From assembly GCA_012798805.1 (NCBI GenBank), contig JAAZMM010000044.1, positions 22,392 to 86,391 of the forward strand: 64,000 bases of DNA, in the 5' to 3' direction. The position numbers and the translations under genes are program-made. The notes under the pieces are model-generated. The model had not been told where the DNA came from. It was given only the letters and a program-made list of their open reading frames with translations, and searched no databases. Below are positions 17,854 through 27,871 of this stretch, piece after piece (the stretch's first letter is position 1; each line of letters begins with the position of its first letter). The stretch comes from Bacteroidales bacterium (lineage in GTDB: Bacteria; Bacteroidota; Bacteroidia; Bacteroidales; UBA932).

Positions 17854-19298
17854 AACTGAATGAGATATTAAAGGGACTTGAAGTCCTCGACATAAAAGGC
17901 AGCAAATCCATAGAGATAAGCAACATCACTCTTGACTCCCGCAAATGTAGTGCTGGCTCGCTTTTCATAGCAGCTGTCGGCACCAAGGCTAACGGACACG
18001 ATTATATCGAAAGTGCCGTCAAAGCAGGTGCATCAGCAATAATCTACCAGGAAGGAGCATATAGCGGTGGAGAAGCAACATATATAAAGGTACCCGACAG
18101 CAGAAGGGCTGCGGGTCTTGCCGCATCCAATTTTTATGGCAATCCTTCTTCAAAATTCAACCTTGTGGGGGTGACAGGCACCAACGGCAAGACCACTACG
18201 GCCACACTCCTCTACAACCTCTTCACCTCTCTCGGTTATTACTGCGGACTTATTTCCACCATTGCCAACTATATCGGGGAGGAAAAATTTGAAACCGAAC
18301 ACACCACTCCCGATGCCATTGCTCTCAATAAATTGATGTCCCTCATGGTAGAAAGAGGTTGCGAATATTGCTTTATGGAGGTAAGTTCCCATGCTCTGGA
18401 TCAGGAGCGTGTCTATGGTCTGCAATTCAGGGGAGCGATATTCTCCAACCTGACTCATGACCATCTCGATTATCATGAGACATTTCTTGAATACCTCCAG
18501 TGCAAGAAGCGTCTCTTTGACAACCTGCCGAAAAAAGCTTTTGCCCTTATAAACATAGATGATAAAAACGGTGAAGTAATGGTGCAAAACTGCAGGGCAA
18601 ACATAAAGAGATACTCATGCAGAACGCTTGCCGACTTCAATTGCAAAATATTGGAGGAGAGTCTGGAAGGAATGATGCTCGCTATTGGCAACGATCGCTT
18701 CTGGACGCAGTTTATCGGCGCACACAATGCCTACAATCTGCTGGCAGTCTATGCAACGGCAATTCTTCTGGGAGCTGACAGAGATGAGGTGTTGGTAAAA
18801 ATGAGCATGTTGCAGGCTGTTGCGGGCCGACTCGAATATATTCGCGGAGGCAATGAGATCACTGCTATAGTGGACTACGCTCACACTCCCGATGCGCTCG
18901 AAAATGTCCTTAAAACAATTCGCTTGACTGCCAAAGGAAGAGAGGTGATCTGCGTATTCGGCTGTGGAGGCAATAGAGATAAGAGCAAACGCCCCGAAAT
19001 GGGAGTCATTGCAGCAAAATATGCCGACAAAGTAATTGTAACATCGGACAATCCCCGTTTTGAGGATCCCGATGCCATTATAAATGATATCCGTAACGGA
19101 CTCAACAATGCCGAAAAGGCGAAGTCGCTCTTTATCACCGACCGCAGAGAGGCTATCCGCACCGCCATAATGATGGCTCCCAAAGGTGCCGTAGTACTTG
19201 TAGCAGGTAAAGGGCACGAAAACTACCAGATTATCGGTGGAGAAAAACACCATTTTGACGACAAGGAAATCATCTCCGAAACATTTGAACAACTTTAA
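17850..19298 (+). CDS. murE: UDP-MurNAc-L-Ala-D-Glu:2,6-diaminopimelate ligase
   Basis: VGVTGTNGKTTTATLLYNL, HDHLDYH, DNPRFEDP (DNPR motif, meso-Dap specificity). Confidence 0.95.
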   Translation: MKLNEILKGLEVLDIKGSKSIEISNITLDSRKCSAGSLFIAAVGTKANGHDYIESAVKAGASAIIYQEGAYSGGEATYIKVPDSRRAAGLAASNFYGNPSSKFNLVGVTGTNGKTTTATLLYNLFTSLGYYCGLISTIANYIGEEKFETEHTTPDAIALNKLMSLMVERGCEYCFMEVSSHALDQERVYGLQFRGAIFSNLTHDHLDYHETFLEYLQCKKRLFDNLPKKAFALINIDDKNGEVMVQNCRANIKRYSCRTLADFNCKILEESLEGMMLAIGNDRFWTQFIGAHNAYNLLAVYATAILLGADRDEVLVKMSMLQAVAGRLEYIRGGNEITAIVDYAHTPDALENVLKTIRLTAKGREVICVFGCGGNRDKSKRPEMGVIAAKYADKVIVTSDNPRFEDPDAIINDIRNGLNNAEKAKSLFITDRREAIRTAIMMAPKGAVVLVAGKGHENYQIIGGEKHHFDDKEIISETFEQL

Positions 19299-19324
19299 CC
19301 AGTAACAGAACAAAACCTACACCT

Positions 19325-20623
19325 ATGCTGTACCACCTTTTTGAATATTTTGAGAAAGCTAACATAGATTTCGCCGGTTCGGGACTGATGAAGTATATCT
19401 CATTCAGATCTTTCGGAGCCAGCATAATTGCCATTATATTATCAATGATAATCGGGCACAAAATAATTGCATGGCTACAGAAAAAACAAATAGGCGAAAC
19501 CATCCGCGACCTCGGCCTGGAAGGTCAGCTCCAAAAAAAAGGCACTCCTACTATGGGCGGTATTATAATCATAATATCAATCCTGGTGCCGGTACTGCTT
19601 TTCTGCGATCTGACCAACATCAATATCCTGATATTGATCCTGACTACATTGTGGTTTGGCACTCTCGGTTTCGTAGATGACTACATCAAAGTATTCAAGA
19701 AAAAAAAGGAGGGGCTCAACGGCTGGTACAAAATAGCATCTCAGGTGCTTCTGGGTTTGATTGTCGGCTTAATAATGTGTTTCAGCAATGAGGCTGGATT
19801 CAGGGAGCAACCAAAGAAAACTCCCGTAATAGAAACAACGGCCGAAGTAATTGCTGCAGACTCAACCACTCCGGCCGCAACGGCGAGTCTCAATGACGAC
19901 ACATTAGAAAACAGCACCAAAACCACACTTCCATTTGTAAAGAACAATGAGTTTGACTACGGATGGCTCTCTCCTTTCGGAGGAGTGTTCGGGGAATATT
20001 TCAAATGGTTCATATATATATGTTTCATCATTTTGGTAATAACGGCCTGTTCCAACGGCTGCAATGTCACGGATGGACTTGACGGTCTGGCAGCCGGAGT
20101 AACGGCCATTGTAGGGGCTACCCTCGGAATCTTTGCATATCTGTCAGGTAACGTCATTTACTCCGAGTACCTCAACATAATGTATATCCCGAGCAGTGCG
20201 GAGATTACTGTTTTCTTTTCCTCAATGGTAGGGGCCCTGCTGGGATTTATGTGGTACAACGCTTACCCGGCTCAGATCTTTATGGGCGATACAGGCAGTC
20301 TGACACTCGGTGGCATTATAGGCGTAAGTGCTATTCTTGTAAGAAAAGAATTGCTCTTGCCCTTGCTTTGCGGAATATTTTTCCTTGAGAGCCTTTCAGT
20401 TGTGGTGCAAAGATTCTATTTCAAATACACAAAGAAAAAGAGTGGCACAGGTGTGAGAGTATTCAGGATGTCACCTCTCCACCACCATTTTCAGAAGGAG
20501 AATCCGGATGCAATAATCCAGTGGCCCTATAAAGTATATCCGGAACAGAAAGTGGTAGCGAGATTTATTATTATCTCAATAATACTCGCAGTTTTAACAG
20601 TAGTAACATTAAAGATAAGATAA
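19325..20623 (+). CDS. mraY: Phospho-MurNAc-pentapeptide transferase
   Basis: KKGTPTMGGI, NVTDGLDGLAAG, FMGDTGSLTLGG, HHHFQ. Confidence 0.95.
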   Translation: MLYHLFEYFEKANIDFAGSGLMKYISFRSFGASIIAIILSMIIGHKIIAWLQKKQIGETIRDLGLEGQLQKKGTPTMGGIIIIISILVPVLLFCDLTNINILILILTTLWFGTLGFVDDYIKVFKKKKEGLNGWYKIASQVLLGLIVGLIMCFSNEAGFREQPKKTPVIETTAEVIAADSTTPAATASLNDDTLENSTKTTLPFVKNNEFDYGWLSPFGGVFGEYFKWFIYICFIILVITACSNGCNVTDGLDGLAAGVTAIVGATLGIFAYLSGNVIYSEYLNIMYIPSSAEITVFFSSMVGALLGFMWYNAYPAQIFMGDTGSLTLGGIIGVSAILVRKELLLPLLCGIFFLESLSVVVQRFYFKYTKKKSGTGVRVFRMSPLHHHFQKENPDAIIQWPYKVYPEQKVVARFIIISIILAVLTVVTLKIR

Positions 20624-20626
20624 TAT

Positions 20627-21961
20627 ATGAAACGAATCGTTGTATTGGGAGGTGGTGAGAGCGGCTCCGGAGCTGCAGTTCTGGCGAAAGTCAAGGGTTT
20701 TGACGTCTTTCTTTCAGATAAAGGAAAACTCAAAGAAGAGCACATTGAGCGCCTTATGAAGTATGACATTCCCTTCGAAGAAGATGGACATAGTTTCGAT
20801 AAGATATATAATGCCGATGAGGTAATCAAAAGTCCCGGCATTCCCGACAACTTACCGCTTATTGAGGGGTTCCACTTCCGTCATATACCCGTGATTTCGG
20901 AAATTGAATTCGCCGGCAGATATGATAACTCCAGAAAAATCTGCATCACCGGGAGTAACGGCAAGACTACGACCTCATCACTTATATACTATTTACTCAA
21001 AAACGCAGGCATGAATGTGGGGCTTGGCGGCAATATAGGCCGGAGTTATGCATTCCAGGTTGCCACTGAGAATTACGATATATATGTACTTGAGCTTAGC
21101 AGTTTCCAGCTTGACGGAATGTACGATTTCAAAGCAGATATCGCCGTGTTGCTCAATATTACTCCGGACCATCTCGACAGATATGGCAATCAGATGCAGA
21201 AATATATCAATTCCAAATTCCGGATTACCCAAAATATGGCAAAAGAAGATTGCTTCATCTTTTGCTCGGATGATGAGATAACTATAGGCCACCTCAACCA
21301 GATAGTTATTCAGGCACAGAAACTTCCATTCAGCCAAACTACCGTTGTGGAACAGGGAGCCTGCTTGGAGGGAGACAAAATGTGCGTCAGATATGGCGAA
21401 AGCAGCTACGAGATGTTTCTTAATGAGCTAGCACTCCAGGGGAAACACAATATATATAATTCCATGGCTGCCGCCATCACCGGCAAAATAATGAACATAA
21501 CAAATAGCACCATCCGTGAAGCTCTTACCACATTCAAAGGAGTAGAGCATAGAATGGAAAAGGTGCTCTCCGTCGGTGGTGTAATGTATATCAATGATTC
21601 CAAGGCGACCAATGTCAACTCCACCTGGTATGCACTGGAGAGCATCAAAACACCCATTGTGTTAATACTAGGGGGGACCGACAAGGGCAACGACTACTCC
21701 CCCATTTCTGAGCTGGTAAAGGAAAAGGTAAGAGCTATTATTTGTCTTGGAGTTGACAACCGCAAGATCCATGAGTATTTTGAGGACAAGGTGGCTGAAA
21801 TTCACGACACACGCTCTGCAGAGGAAGCAGTACAAATAGCCGCGTCAATAGCAAAAAGCGGTGATACCGTACTCCTTTCACCTAGCTGTGCAAGTTTTGA
21901 TCTATTTGAAAACTACGAAGATAGAGGCAACCAATTTAAGAGTGCCGTTAGAAATCTTTAA
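20627..21961 (+). CDS. murD: UDP-MurNAc-L-Ala:D-glutamate ligase
   Basis: CITGSNGKTTTSSLIYYLL, ELSSFQLDGM, ITPDHLDRY. Confidence 0.94.
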   Translation: MKRIVVLGGGESGSGAAVLAKVKGFDVFLSDKGKLKEEHIERLMKYDIPFEEDGHSFDKIYNADEVIKSPGIPDNLPLIEGFHFRHIPVISEIEFAGRYDNSRKICITGSNGKTTTSSLIYYLLKNAGMNVGLGGNIGRSYAFQVATENYDIYVLELSSFQLDGMYDFKADIAVLLNITPDHLDRYGNQMQKYINSKFRITQNMAKEDCFIFCSDDEITIGHLNQIVIQAQKLPFSQTTVVEQGACLEGDKMCVRYGESSYEMFLNELALQGKHNIYNSMAAAITGKIMNITNSTIREALTTFKGVEHRMEKVLSVGGVMYINDSKATNVNSTWYALESIKTPIVLILGGTDKGNDYSPISELVKEKVRAIICLGVDNRKIHEYFEDKVAEIHDTRSAEEAVQIAASIAKSGDTVLLSPSCASFDLFENYEDRGNQFKSAVRNL

Positions 21962-21965
21962 GGAG

Positions 21966-23264
21966 ATGGGTAGAATTAAAATACAACTCAAGGGAGACAA
22001 GATTATATGGATACTTGTGCTTTGCCTTGCCATTATTTCGCTGTTGGCAGTCTTCTCTTCCAGCACCTATTTGGCAAATAAGGAAGGCGTGAGCAAACTC
22101 CATATCCTCCAAGAGCAACTCATATCGGTATCTATCGGTTTTGCGGCTCTGCTGATATGCTATCTGATCCCTATGAGGTTTTACCGATTTGCCGCATTTC
22201 CCCTCTTTGCCGTTACCTTGGTAATGCTGGCTCTTCTTTTCATCATACCTGATGTACGCAACGAGGCAGCCAGAGGTATTAAGATCTTCGGCAGAACAAT
22301 CCAGGTGTTTGAGTTTGCCAAAGTGGGGTTGATACTCTATATTGCAAAGGCACTGGAGCATTGGCAGGACTCCCTGACCACATACAAGGAATTCCTGCTT
22401 AAGATATTGTTGCCGGTAGCAGTTGTATGCATTATGGTTATGGCCAACAGTTTCTCGTCTGCGCTGCTATTTGGTGTAATCAGCATATTGCTGCTCTTCT
22501 TTATGAATGTAAACGCCAAGCATTTGGCAATAACCGCAGGCATCGGAATAGTGGCAATAATGTTGCTTTTTGGCGTTTACAGGATATTTTACCACAATAA
22601 AGTCTATGCCGAAGGAGAAAAACCAGGTGCCGTAGCAAAGTTATTCAACCGTTTCGGTACAGCCACCAACCGTGTCATCAATTTTGTGGAAGCAAAAAAG
22701 GAGAAGGAAGAAGCGGTAGAGGATATGACGGATGAGGAAAGAATAAGGTATAATGATAGCCGGCGCCAGGCGAAAAATGCCGAAATTGCAATACATGAAG
22801 GAGGAATATTTGGAAAAGGTCCGGGTAAAAGCACTCAGAGATATTCATTATCGATGGCCTTTTCTGACTTCATTTATGCCTTTATTGTGGAAGAATATGG
22901 GTTGTTGGGAGGGCTTTTCGTCATTATGATCTATCTGATATTTCTCTTCAGGTGCATCACTATAGCATTCCGGTGTGAAACCATCTTTTCAGGGGCTCTG
23001 GTACTGGGTCTGGCATTCCTGATTGGCACACAGGCATTTCTACACATTATGGTAAATGTCGGGATGATTCCCGTCACAGGACACACATTACCTTTAATCA
23101 GCCACGGGGGAACAGCATACATGGTGCTTAGCGGCACGTTCGGCATTATTCTCTCCATAAGCAAACAGTTGGACAAACAGGATGAACAAAAGCGCAAAGA
23201 ACTTGAAGAAGAGGCAAGAGAAAAAGAATCAGAAATAATGTATTCGGAGGATTACATATTATGA
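21966..23264 (+). CDS. ftsW: FtsW/RodA/SpoVE-family glycosyltransferase
   Basis: MGRIKIQLKGDKIIW start; GPGKSTQRYSLSMAFSDFIYAFIVEEYGLLGG, PVTGHTLPLISHGGTA. Confidence 0.92.
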   Translation: MGRIKIQLKGDKIIWILVLCLAIISLLAVFSSSTYLANKEGVSKLHILQEQLISVSIGFAALLICYLIPMRFYRFAAFPLFAVTLVMLALLFIIPDVRNEAARGIKIFGRTIQVFEFAKVGLILYIAKALEHWQDSLTTYKEFLLKILLPVAVVCIMVMANSFSSALLFGVISILLLFFMNVNAKHLAITAGIGIVAIMLLFGVYRIFYHNKVYAEGEKPGAVAKLFNRFGTATNRVINFVEAKKEKEEAVEDMTDEERIRYNDSRRQAKNAEIAIHEGGIFGKGPGKSTQRYSLSMAFSDFIYAFIVEEYGLLGGLFVIMIYLIFLFRCITIAFRCETIFSGALVLGLAFLIGTQAFLHIMVNVGMIPVTGHTLPLISHGGTAYMVLSGTFGIILSISKQLDKQDEQKRKELEEEAREKESEIMYSEDYIL

Positions 23265-24373
23265 GTAAGAGTAAACCAAGAATTATCATCAGCGGAGGAG
23301 GTACGGGAGGACATATATTTCCTGCCCTCTCCATAGCAGGTGCTATAGAGAAAATTGTGCCTGATACCGAAATACTTTTCGTCGGTGCAGAAGGAAGAAT
23401 GGAGATGGAGAGAGTTCCACAGGCGGGTTACGAGATTAAAGGCCTGCCGGTAGCAGGATTGCAGCGTAAACTCTCCCTTTCCAATTTTGCTCTTCCTTTC
23501 AAAATACTCAAAAGTCTCTCGATGGCTAAGAAAATCATCAGAGAGTTCAAACCCGATGTGGCGGTTGGGGTGGGCGGTTATGCAAGTGCACCACTGCTCT
23601 GGAGTGCAGCCGGAATGAATATCCCCTGCCTCATACAAGAGCAAAACTCATTTGCTGGATTAACCAACAGGATTCTCTCAAAAAAAGCCGATAAAATCTG
23701 TGTCGCTTATAGCGGAATGGAGAAATTTTTCCCGGCTGATAAAATTATACTTACAGGAAATCCAATCAGAAAAGAGATAAATCCCCCTACAGAAGCAGAA
23801 AAAGCTGAAGGATATCAATTCTACGAGCTTAATCCGGAGAAAAAGACCATCTTTGTAGTCGGAGGCAGCCTTGGTAGCGGAACTCTCAACAAAGCAATGA
23901 AGAGATGGGTAGCAGAAAAGGGAGACCAAGCTGACTATCAGATAATTTGGCAGAACGGAAAATATTACGGCAGCGATATTGCCGAATTTATGAAGGAGCG
24001 CAAACTGTCCAATGTAAAGCATTTTGATTTCATCCGAAGGATGGATCTCGCCTATGCTGTAGCGGATGTGGTTATTTCCCGCGCCGGAGCGGGGACTATC
24101 TCCGAACTCTGCGTCGCCGGCAAAGCCACCATCTTTGTCCCGTCGCCCAATGTGACAGAGGATCATCAGACGCACAATGCAATGGCATTAGTGGAAAAAG
24201 AGGCGGCATTGATGGTTAGAGATAATGAGGCAGAAGAGGTACTGATGAATGTTGCAGAAGAGCTGCTCAGAGATAACGAACGGATCCTAAAATTGGAGAA
24301 AAATGTACTCAAACTGGGGCGCAAGGGGGCTGCAGAAGAGATTGCGAGGGAGGTGCTTTCCCTTATTAAATAA
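23261..24373 (+). CDS. murG: UDP-GlcNAc:undecaprenyl-PP-MurNAc-pentapeptide GlcNAc transferase
   Basis: ISGGGTGGHIFPALSIA, GVGGYASAPLLW, ISRAGAGTISELCVAGKATIFVPSPNVTEDHQTHNA. Confidence 0.95.
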   Translation: MSKSKPRIIISGGGTGGHIFPALSIAGAIEKIVPDTEILFVGAEGRMEMERVPQAGYEIKGLPVAGLQRKLSLSNFALPFKILKSLSMAKKIIREFKPDVAVGVGGYASAPLLWSAAGMNIPCLIQEQNSFAGLTNRILSKKADKICVAYSGMEKFFPADKIILTGNPIRKEINPPTEAEKAEGYQFYELNPEKKTIFVVGGSLGSGTLNKAMKRWVAEKGDQADYQIIWQNGKYYGSDIAEFMKERKLSNVKHFDFIRRMDLAYAVADVVISRAGAGTISELCVAGKATIFVPSPNVTEDHQTHNAMALVEKEAALMVRDNEAEEVLMNVAEELLRDNERILKLEKNVLKLGRKGAAEEIAREVLSLIK

Positions 24374-24382
24374 TAAAGAGGA

Positions 24383-25753
24383 ATGGAGAAAAAATATAAA
24401 AACTACTACTTCATAGGAATTGGCGGCATTGGGATGAGCGCCATAGCGCGTTACTTCAACAATGCCGGATACAGCGTTTCCGGCTATGACAAGACTCCTT
24501 CTGCGCTCACTGAACGACTTGAAAAAGAAGGAATTGCCATACACTATGAGGAGGATGTCAGCTCAATTCCGACAGACAAGGAGAATACATTAGTTGTCTA
24601 TACTCCGGCTATTCCTGATGATATGAGTGAGCTGCGTTATGTTAGGGAGCAGGGATATGCTGTGTGCAAAAGGTCCCGCGCACTGGGAGAGATTGCTCGC
24701 GGACAGAAGTGTCTTGCTGTGGCTGGAACACACGGAAAGACCACCACAAGCACACTGTTGGCCCATCTGCTGACACACTCCGGAGAGGGATGCAATGCTT
24801 TTTTGGGCGGTATTTCGCGAAATTATGACTCCAATCTGCTGTTGAGCCCCAACCCTGTGCTGGTAGCCGAGGCTGATGAATATGACAGATCATTTTTGCA
24901 GCTATACCCCGACATAGCGGTAATTACCTCCGCTGATGCCGACCATCTGGATATCTATTTAGATCACAAACATCTACAAGAGGCCTTTGCCCAATTTGCA
25001 TCGCAAATAAGGGAGGATGGGTTCCTTATTCTAAAGAAAGGTGTGAACATTTCTCTTGAAGGTGTAAAGGCAAAGATTTTGACCTATTCATACGATACTC
25101 CGGCCGATTTTTATGCATCCGATATCATCCCTCTCGAGAGTGGCTATTATGATTTTACACTCAACACTCCCAAAGGGAAAATAGAGAAATGCACTCTGGG
25201 CATACCCGGTTGGATTAATGTGGAGAATGCTGTAGCTGCATCGGCAGTTGCACTTCTGCACGGTATTGCCCCGGATAAACTCAGAGCCGGTCTGGCGAGT
25301 TTCAAAGGAGTTTCAAGAAGGTTTGATATACGCCTCAACACTCCTCAATGTGCTTATGTGGACGATTATGCCCATCACCCCAATGAACTGCGTCATGCAA
25401 TCAGCTCTATGAGAGGTATTTTCAAAGGGAAACGCCTTTGTGGTATATTCCAGCCCCATTTGTATTCGCGCACTCGGGATTTTGCCGAGGAATTTGCCGA
25501 TGCATTGGGAGGATTGGATGAGCTGATATTGCTCCATATTTATCCTGCAAGAGAGCTGCCGATAGAAGGGGTGTCGTCAAAGATAATATTTGACAAGGTA
25601 AATCTGGACAACAAGATACTTATCAGCAAAGAAGAATTGATGGATACCATTCGTAAGAGAGATTTCGAATGTTTGATCACCTTCGGAGCCGGAGATATTG
25701 ATAGGTTTGTATTGCCTATAGAGGAAGAATTGAAAGCAAGAATTAAAAAATGA
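24383..25753 (+). CDS. murC: UDP-N-acetylmuramate:L-alanine ligase
   Basis: FIGIGGIGMSAIARYF, VAGTHGKTTTSTLLAHLL, DDYAHHPNELRHAI. Confidence 0.95.
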   Translation: MEKKYKNYYFIGIGGIGMSAIARYFNNAGYSVSGYDKTPSALTERLEKEGIAIHYEEDVSSIPTDKENTLVVYTPAIPDDMSELRYVREQGYAVCKRSRALGEIARGQKCLAVAGTHGKTTTSTLLAHLLTHSGEGCNAFLGGISRNYDSNLLLSPNPVLVAEADEYDRSFLQLYPDIAVITSADADHLDIYLDHKHLQEAFAQFASQIREDGFLILKKGVNISLEGVKAKILTYSYDTPADFYASDIIPLESGYYDFTLNTPKGKIEKCTLGIPGWINVENAVAASAVALLHGIAPDKLRAGLASFKGVSRRFDIRLNTPQCAYVDDYAHHPNELRHAISSMRGIFKGKRLCGIFQPHLYSRTRDFAEEFADALGGLDELILLHIYPARELPIEGVSSKIIFDKVNLDNKILISKEELMDTIRKRDFECLITFGAGDIDRFVLPIEEELKARIKK

Positions 25754-26523
25754 AAGTAAAAAAGATATTGCTGCTGGTGTTGATATCGCTCCTGTTTTTA
25801 GGAGTGATGATACCCTACTTTTATTTCGTATCACAAATGGAGGAAGAAGCCATTGAGGAGAGAGTATGCAGTGATATCAATGTCAACTTTAAAGATTCCC
25901 TAAAGGTCAATCTCATAAGCAAAGAAGAGATTATTTCTCTTGTGGACAGGAGGGAGAAGGTAATAGGCTCAAGAAGTGATGAAATAAATCTTTCCAGGAT
26001 CGAAAGCCTGCTGGATAACCGGGGAGAGATTTTCAAATCGGAGGTCTATTTTTCTTCACCTACCACTTTGAGCATAGATATAGTACAGAGAAAGCCCGTT
26101 GTAAGATTTGAAAACGATACCGAAGGCTATTATGCCGATGAGACCGGATTTCTTTTTCCTCTTCTGAACTCCTACGACGTGCCTATTGTTACGGGAGAGA
26201 TTCCCTTACGTTTGGGTAAAGAGTATATGGGCATTCCTGAAGGAAAAGAGGGCGACTGGATAAAGGAAATTCTCCATCTTACCAACTATATCAGCAGCAA
26301 TGAATACTGGGACAAAAACATTGAACAGATATATATAGAAAATGGCGACATATGCCTTGTTTCACGTGTAAGCCATCATAAAATAATATTCGGCAACTGC
26401 CGCAATATTGATGCGAAATTTAAAAAATTGGCGACATTCTACACGACAATTGCTCCTGCAAAAGGGTGGGACACCCATAATGTCGTCAATCTAAAGTACA
26501 ACAAACAGATTATTTGCAAATAG
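25750..26523 (+). CDS. ftsQ: Cell division protein FtsQ-like
   Basis: N-terminal TM, POTRA-like region, position between murC and ftsA. Confidence 0.8.
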   Translation: MKVKKILLLVLISLLFLGVMIPYFYFVSQMEEEAIEERVCSDINVNFKDSLKVNLISKEEIISLVDRREKVIGSRSDEINLSRIESLLDNRGEIFKSEVYFSSPTTLSIDIVQRKPVVRFENDTEGYYADETGFLFPLLNSYDVPIVTGEIPLRLGKEYMGIPEGKEGDWIKEILHLTNYISSNEYWDKNIEQIYIENGDICLVSRVSHHKIIFGNCRNIDAKFKKLATFYTTIAPAKGWDTHNVVNLKYNKQIICK

Positions 26524-26530
26524 GAAATAT

Positions 26531-27865
26531 ATGAGCGATTTTATTACAGCGATTGATTTCGGATCATCCAAAGTGGCCGTGGCAGTCGGAAAAGAGACTT
26601 CAGAAGGTGTAAAAGTGGTCTCATTTCATAGTTCCCCAATTCCAAACGGCATAAAAAATGGTGAAATCATCAACGAGGGCAGAGTAATTGAAGCCCTACG
26701 AACGGCACTCAAGGCTGCTTCTTCCGATATTGGAGAGGATATTAATAAGGCGGTAATCAATATCAGCGGAAGATTTCTCTCCTGTAAGGAGATAGAGAGC
26801 ACGATCATCAGGAATGACAGCAGCAAATATGTGACCGCAGAAGAACTGGAAAAGTACCGCAGGGAGCGCTACAAATTTGTAGTGGACGAAGGAAATATCA
26901 TTTACGAAGTTATTCCGCAAAAATACGACATCGACGATCTGATAGGATACCAACAGCATGAGATTATCGGAACAACGGGAAGGACTCTTAAAGCATACTA
27001 CAAGATCTTCCACGGTAAGGCAACATGGCTCACCAGATGCAGGAAGGTACTTTCAGCATGTGGTGTGGAGATCTCTAAAATCGTGCTCTCACCCATTGCT
27101 TCCGCAAGAGCAGTACTTACAGAAGCAGAGATGGAAAATGGAGTGGTACTGGCGGATATAGGACGTGGCCTGACACAAATTGCCGTTGTCAAAAAGGGCA
27201 TAGTCATAGATGTGCGCATGATTCCTTTCGCGGGTGAATCCATCACAGTCGATATCCAGACAGAGACCTCAATAAGTCCTAAATGGGCTGAAATGATCAA
27301 ACTCAAACATGGGTGTTGCGTCGGAGAATTTACTCCAGAGGACAAAAAACTGATACTCAGAGGCAATGATGGCATCATAGAAGATGAAGTGTCGCTTGCC
27401 AAACTTACAAATATCATCGAAGCGCGCACCAGCGAGATCCTTGAAGCAATCAAATATGTAAAGGAGGAAAATGAGTTACAAGGAAAACTCTCTGCCGGAG
27501 TGGTTATAACAGGCGGGACCTGCTATCTTGAAGGTTTTCTGGATCTGGCAAAAGTTTTTCTGGGTAAAAGAACACGACTTGCAGCGCCAAGAGGTTGCAT
27601 TACTCCGGATTCGGAAGAGAAAGCGCAAGACACATTCTCTTCAACAGTTGTAGGACTTTTGCTGGAGGGCTTTTCAAACAAACTCTCCTTTACCGAGTAC
27701 GACAGAATAAACGCGAGTGAGACTGAAGTTAATATGGAAACAGAGACCGAAGAAGTCAAGGGAAAAAAAGAATCGGGTAGAAAGAAAGAAGGAAACAGGA
27801 CGCAGAAAAGGGGATTAGGTGACTTATTCGGAGGAATTTTCGGTGAAACCAATGACAATTGCTGA
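26531..27865 (+). CDS. ftsA: Cell division protein FtsA
   Basis: AIDFGSSKVAVAVG, VVLADIGRGLTQIAVVKKG, VVITGGTCYLEG; C-terminal amphipathic GLGDLFGGIFGE. Confidence 0.94.
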   Translation: MSDFITAIDFGSSKVAVAVGKETSEGVKVVSFHSSPIPNGIKNGEIINEGRVIEALRTALKAASSDIGEDINKAVINISGRFLSCKEIESTIIRNDSSKYVTAEELEKYRRERYKFVVDEGNIIYEVIPQKYDIDDLIGYQQHEIIGTTGRTLKAYYKIFHGKATWLTRCRKVLSACGVEISKIVLSPIASARAVLTEAEMENGVVLADIGRGLTQIAVVKKGIVIDVRMIPFAGESITVDIQTETSISPKWAEMIKLKHGCCVGEFTPEDKKLILRGNDGIIEDEVSLAKLTNIIEARTSEILEAIKYVKEENELQGKLSAGVVITGGTCYLEGFLDLAKVFLGKRTRLAAPRGCITPDSEEKAQDTFSSTVVGLLLEGFSNKLSFTEYDRINASETEVNMETETEEVKGKKESGRKKEGNRTQKRGLGDLFGGIFGETNDNC

Positions 27866-27871
27866 CAAATT

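Noticed and set aside
19790-19965. ~45-aa Thr/Ala-rich insertion in MraY
   Set aside because: As far as I recall, Bacteroidetes MraY proteins commonly carry a variable insertion at this loop; not novel.
17850-20623. Missing murF between murE and mraY as a lost gene
   Set aside because: Absence of murF from the dcw cluster is, to my knowledge, common in Bacteroidetes, where it lies elsewhere; cannot be judged from this window.
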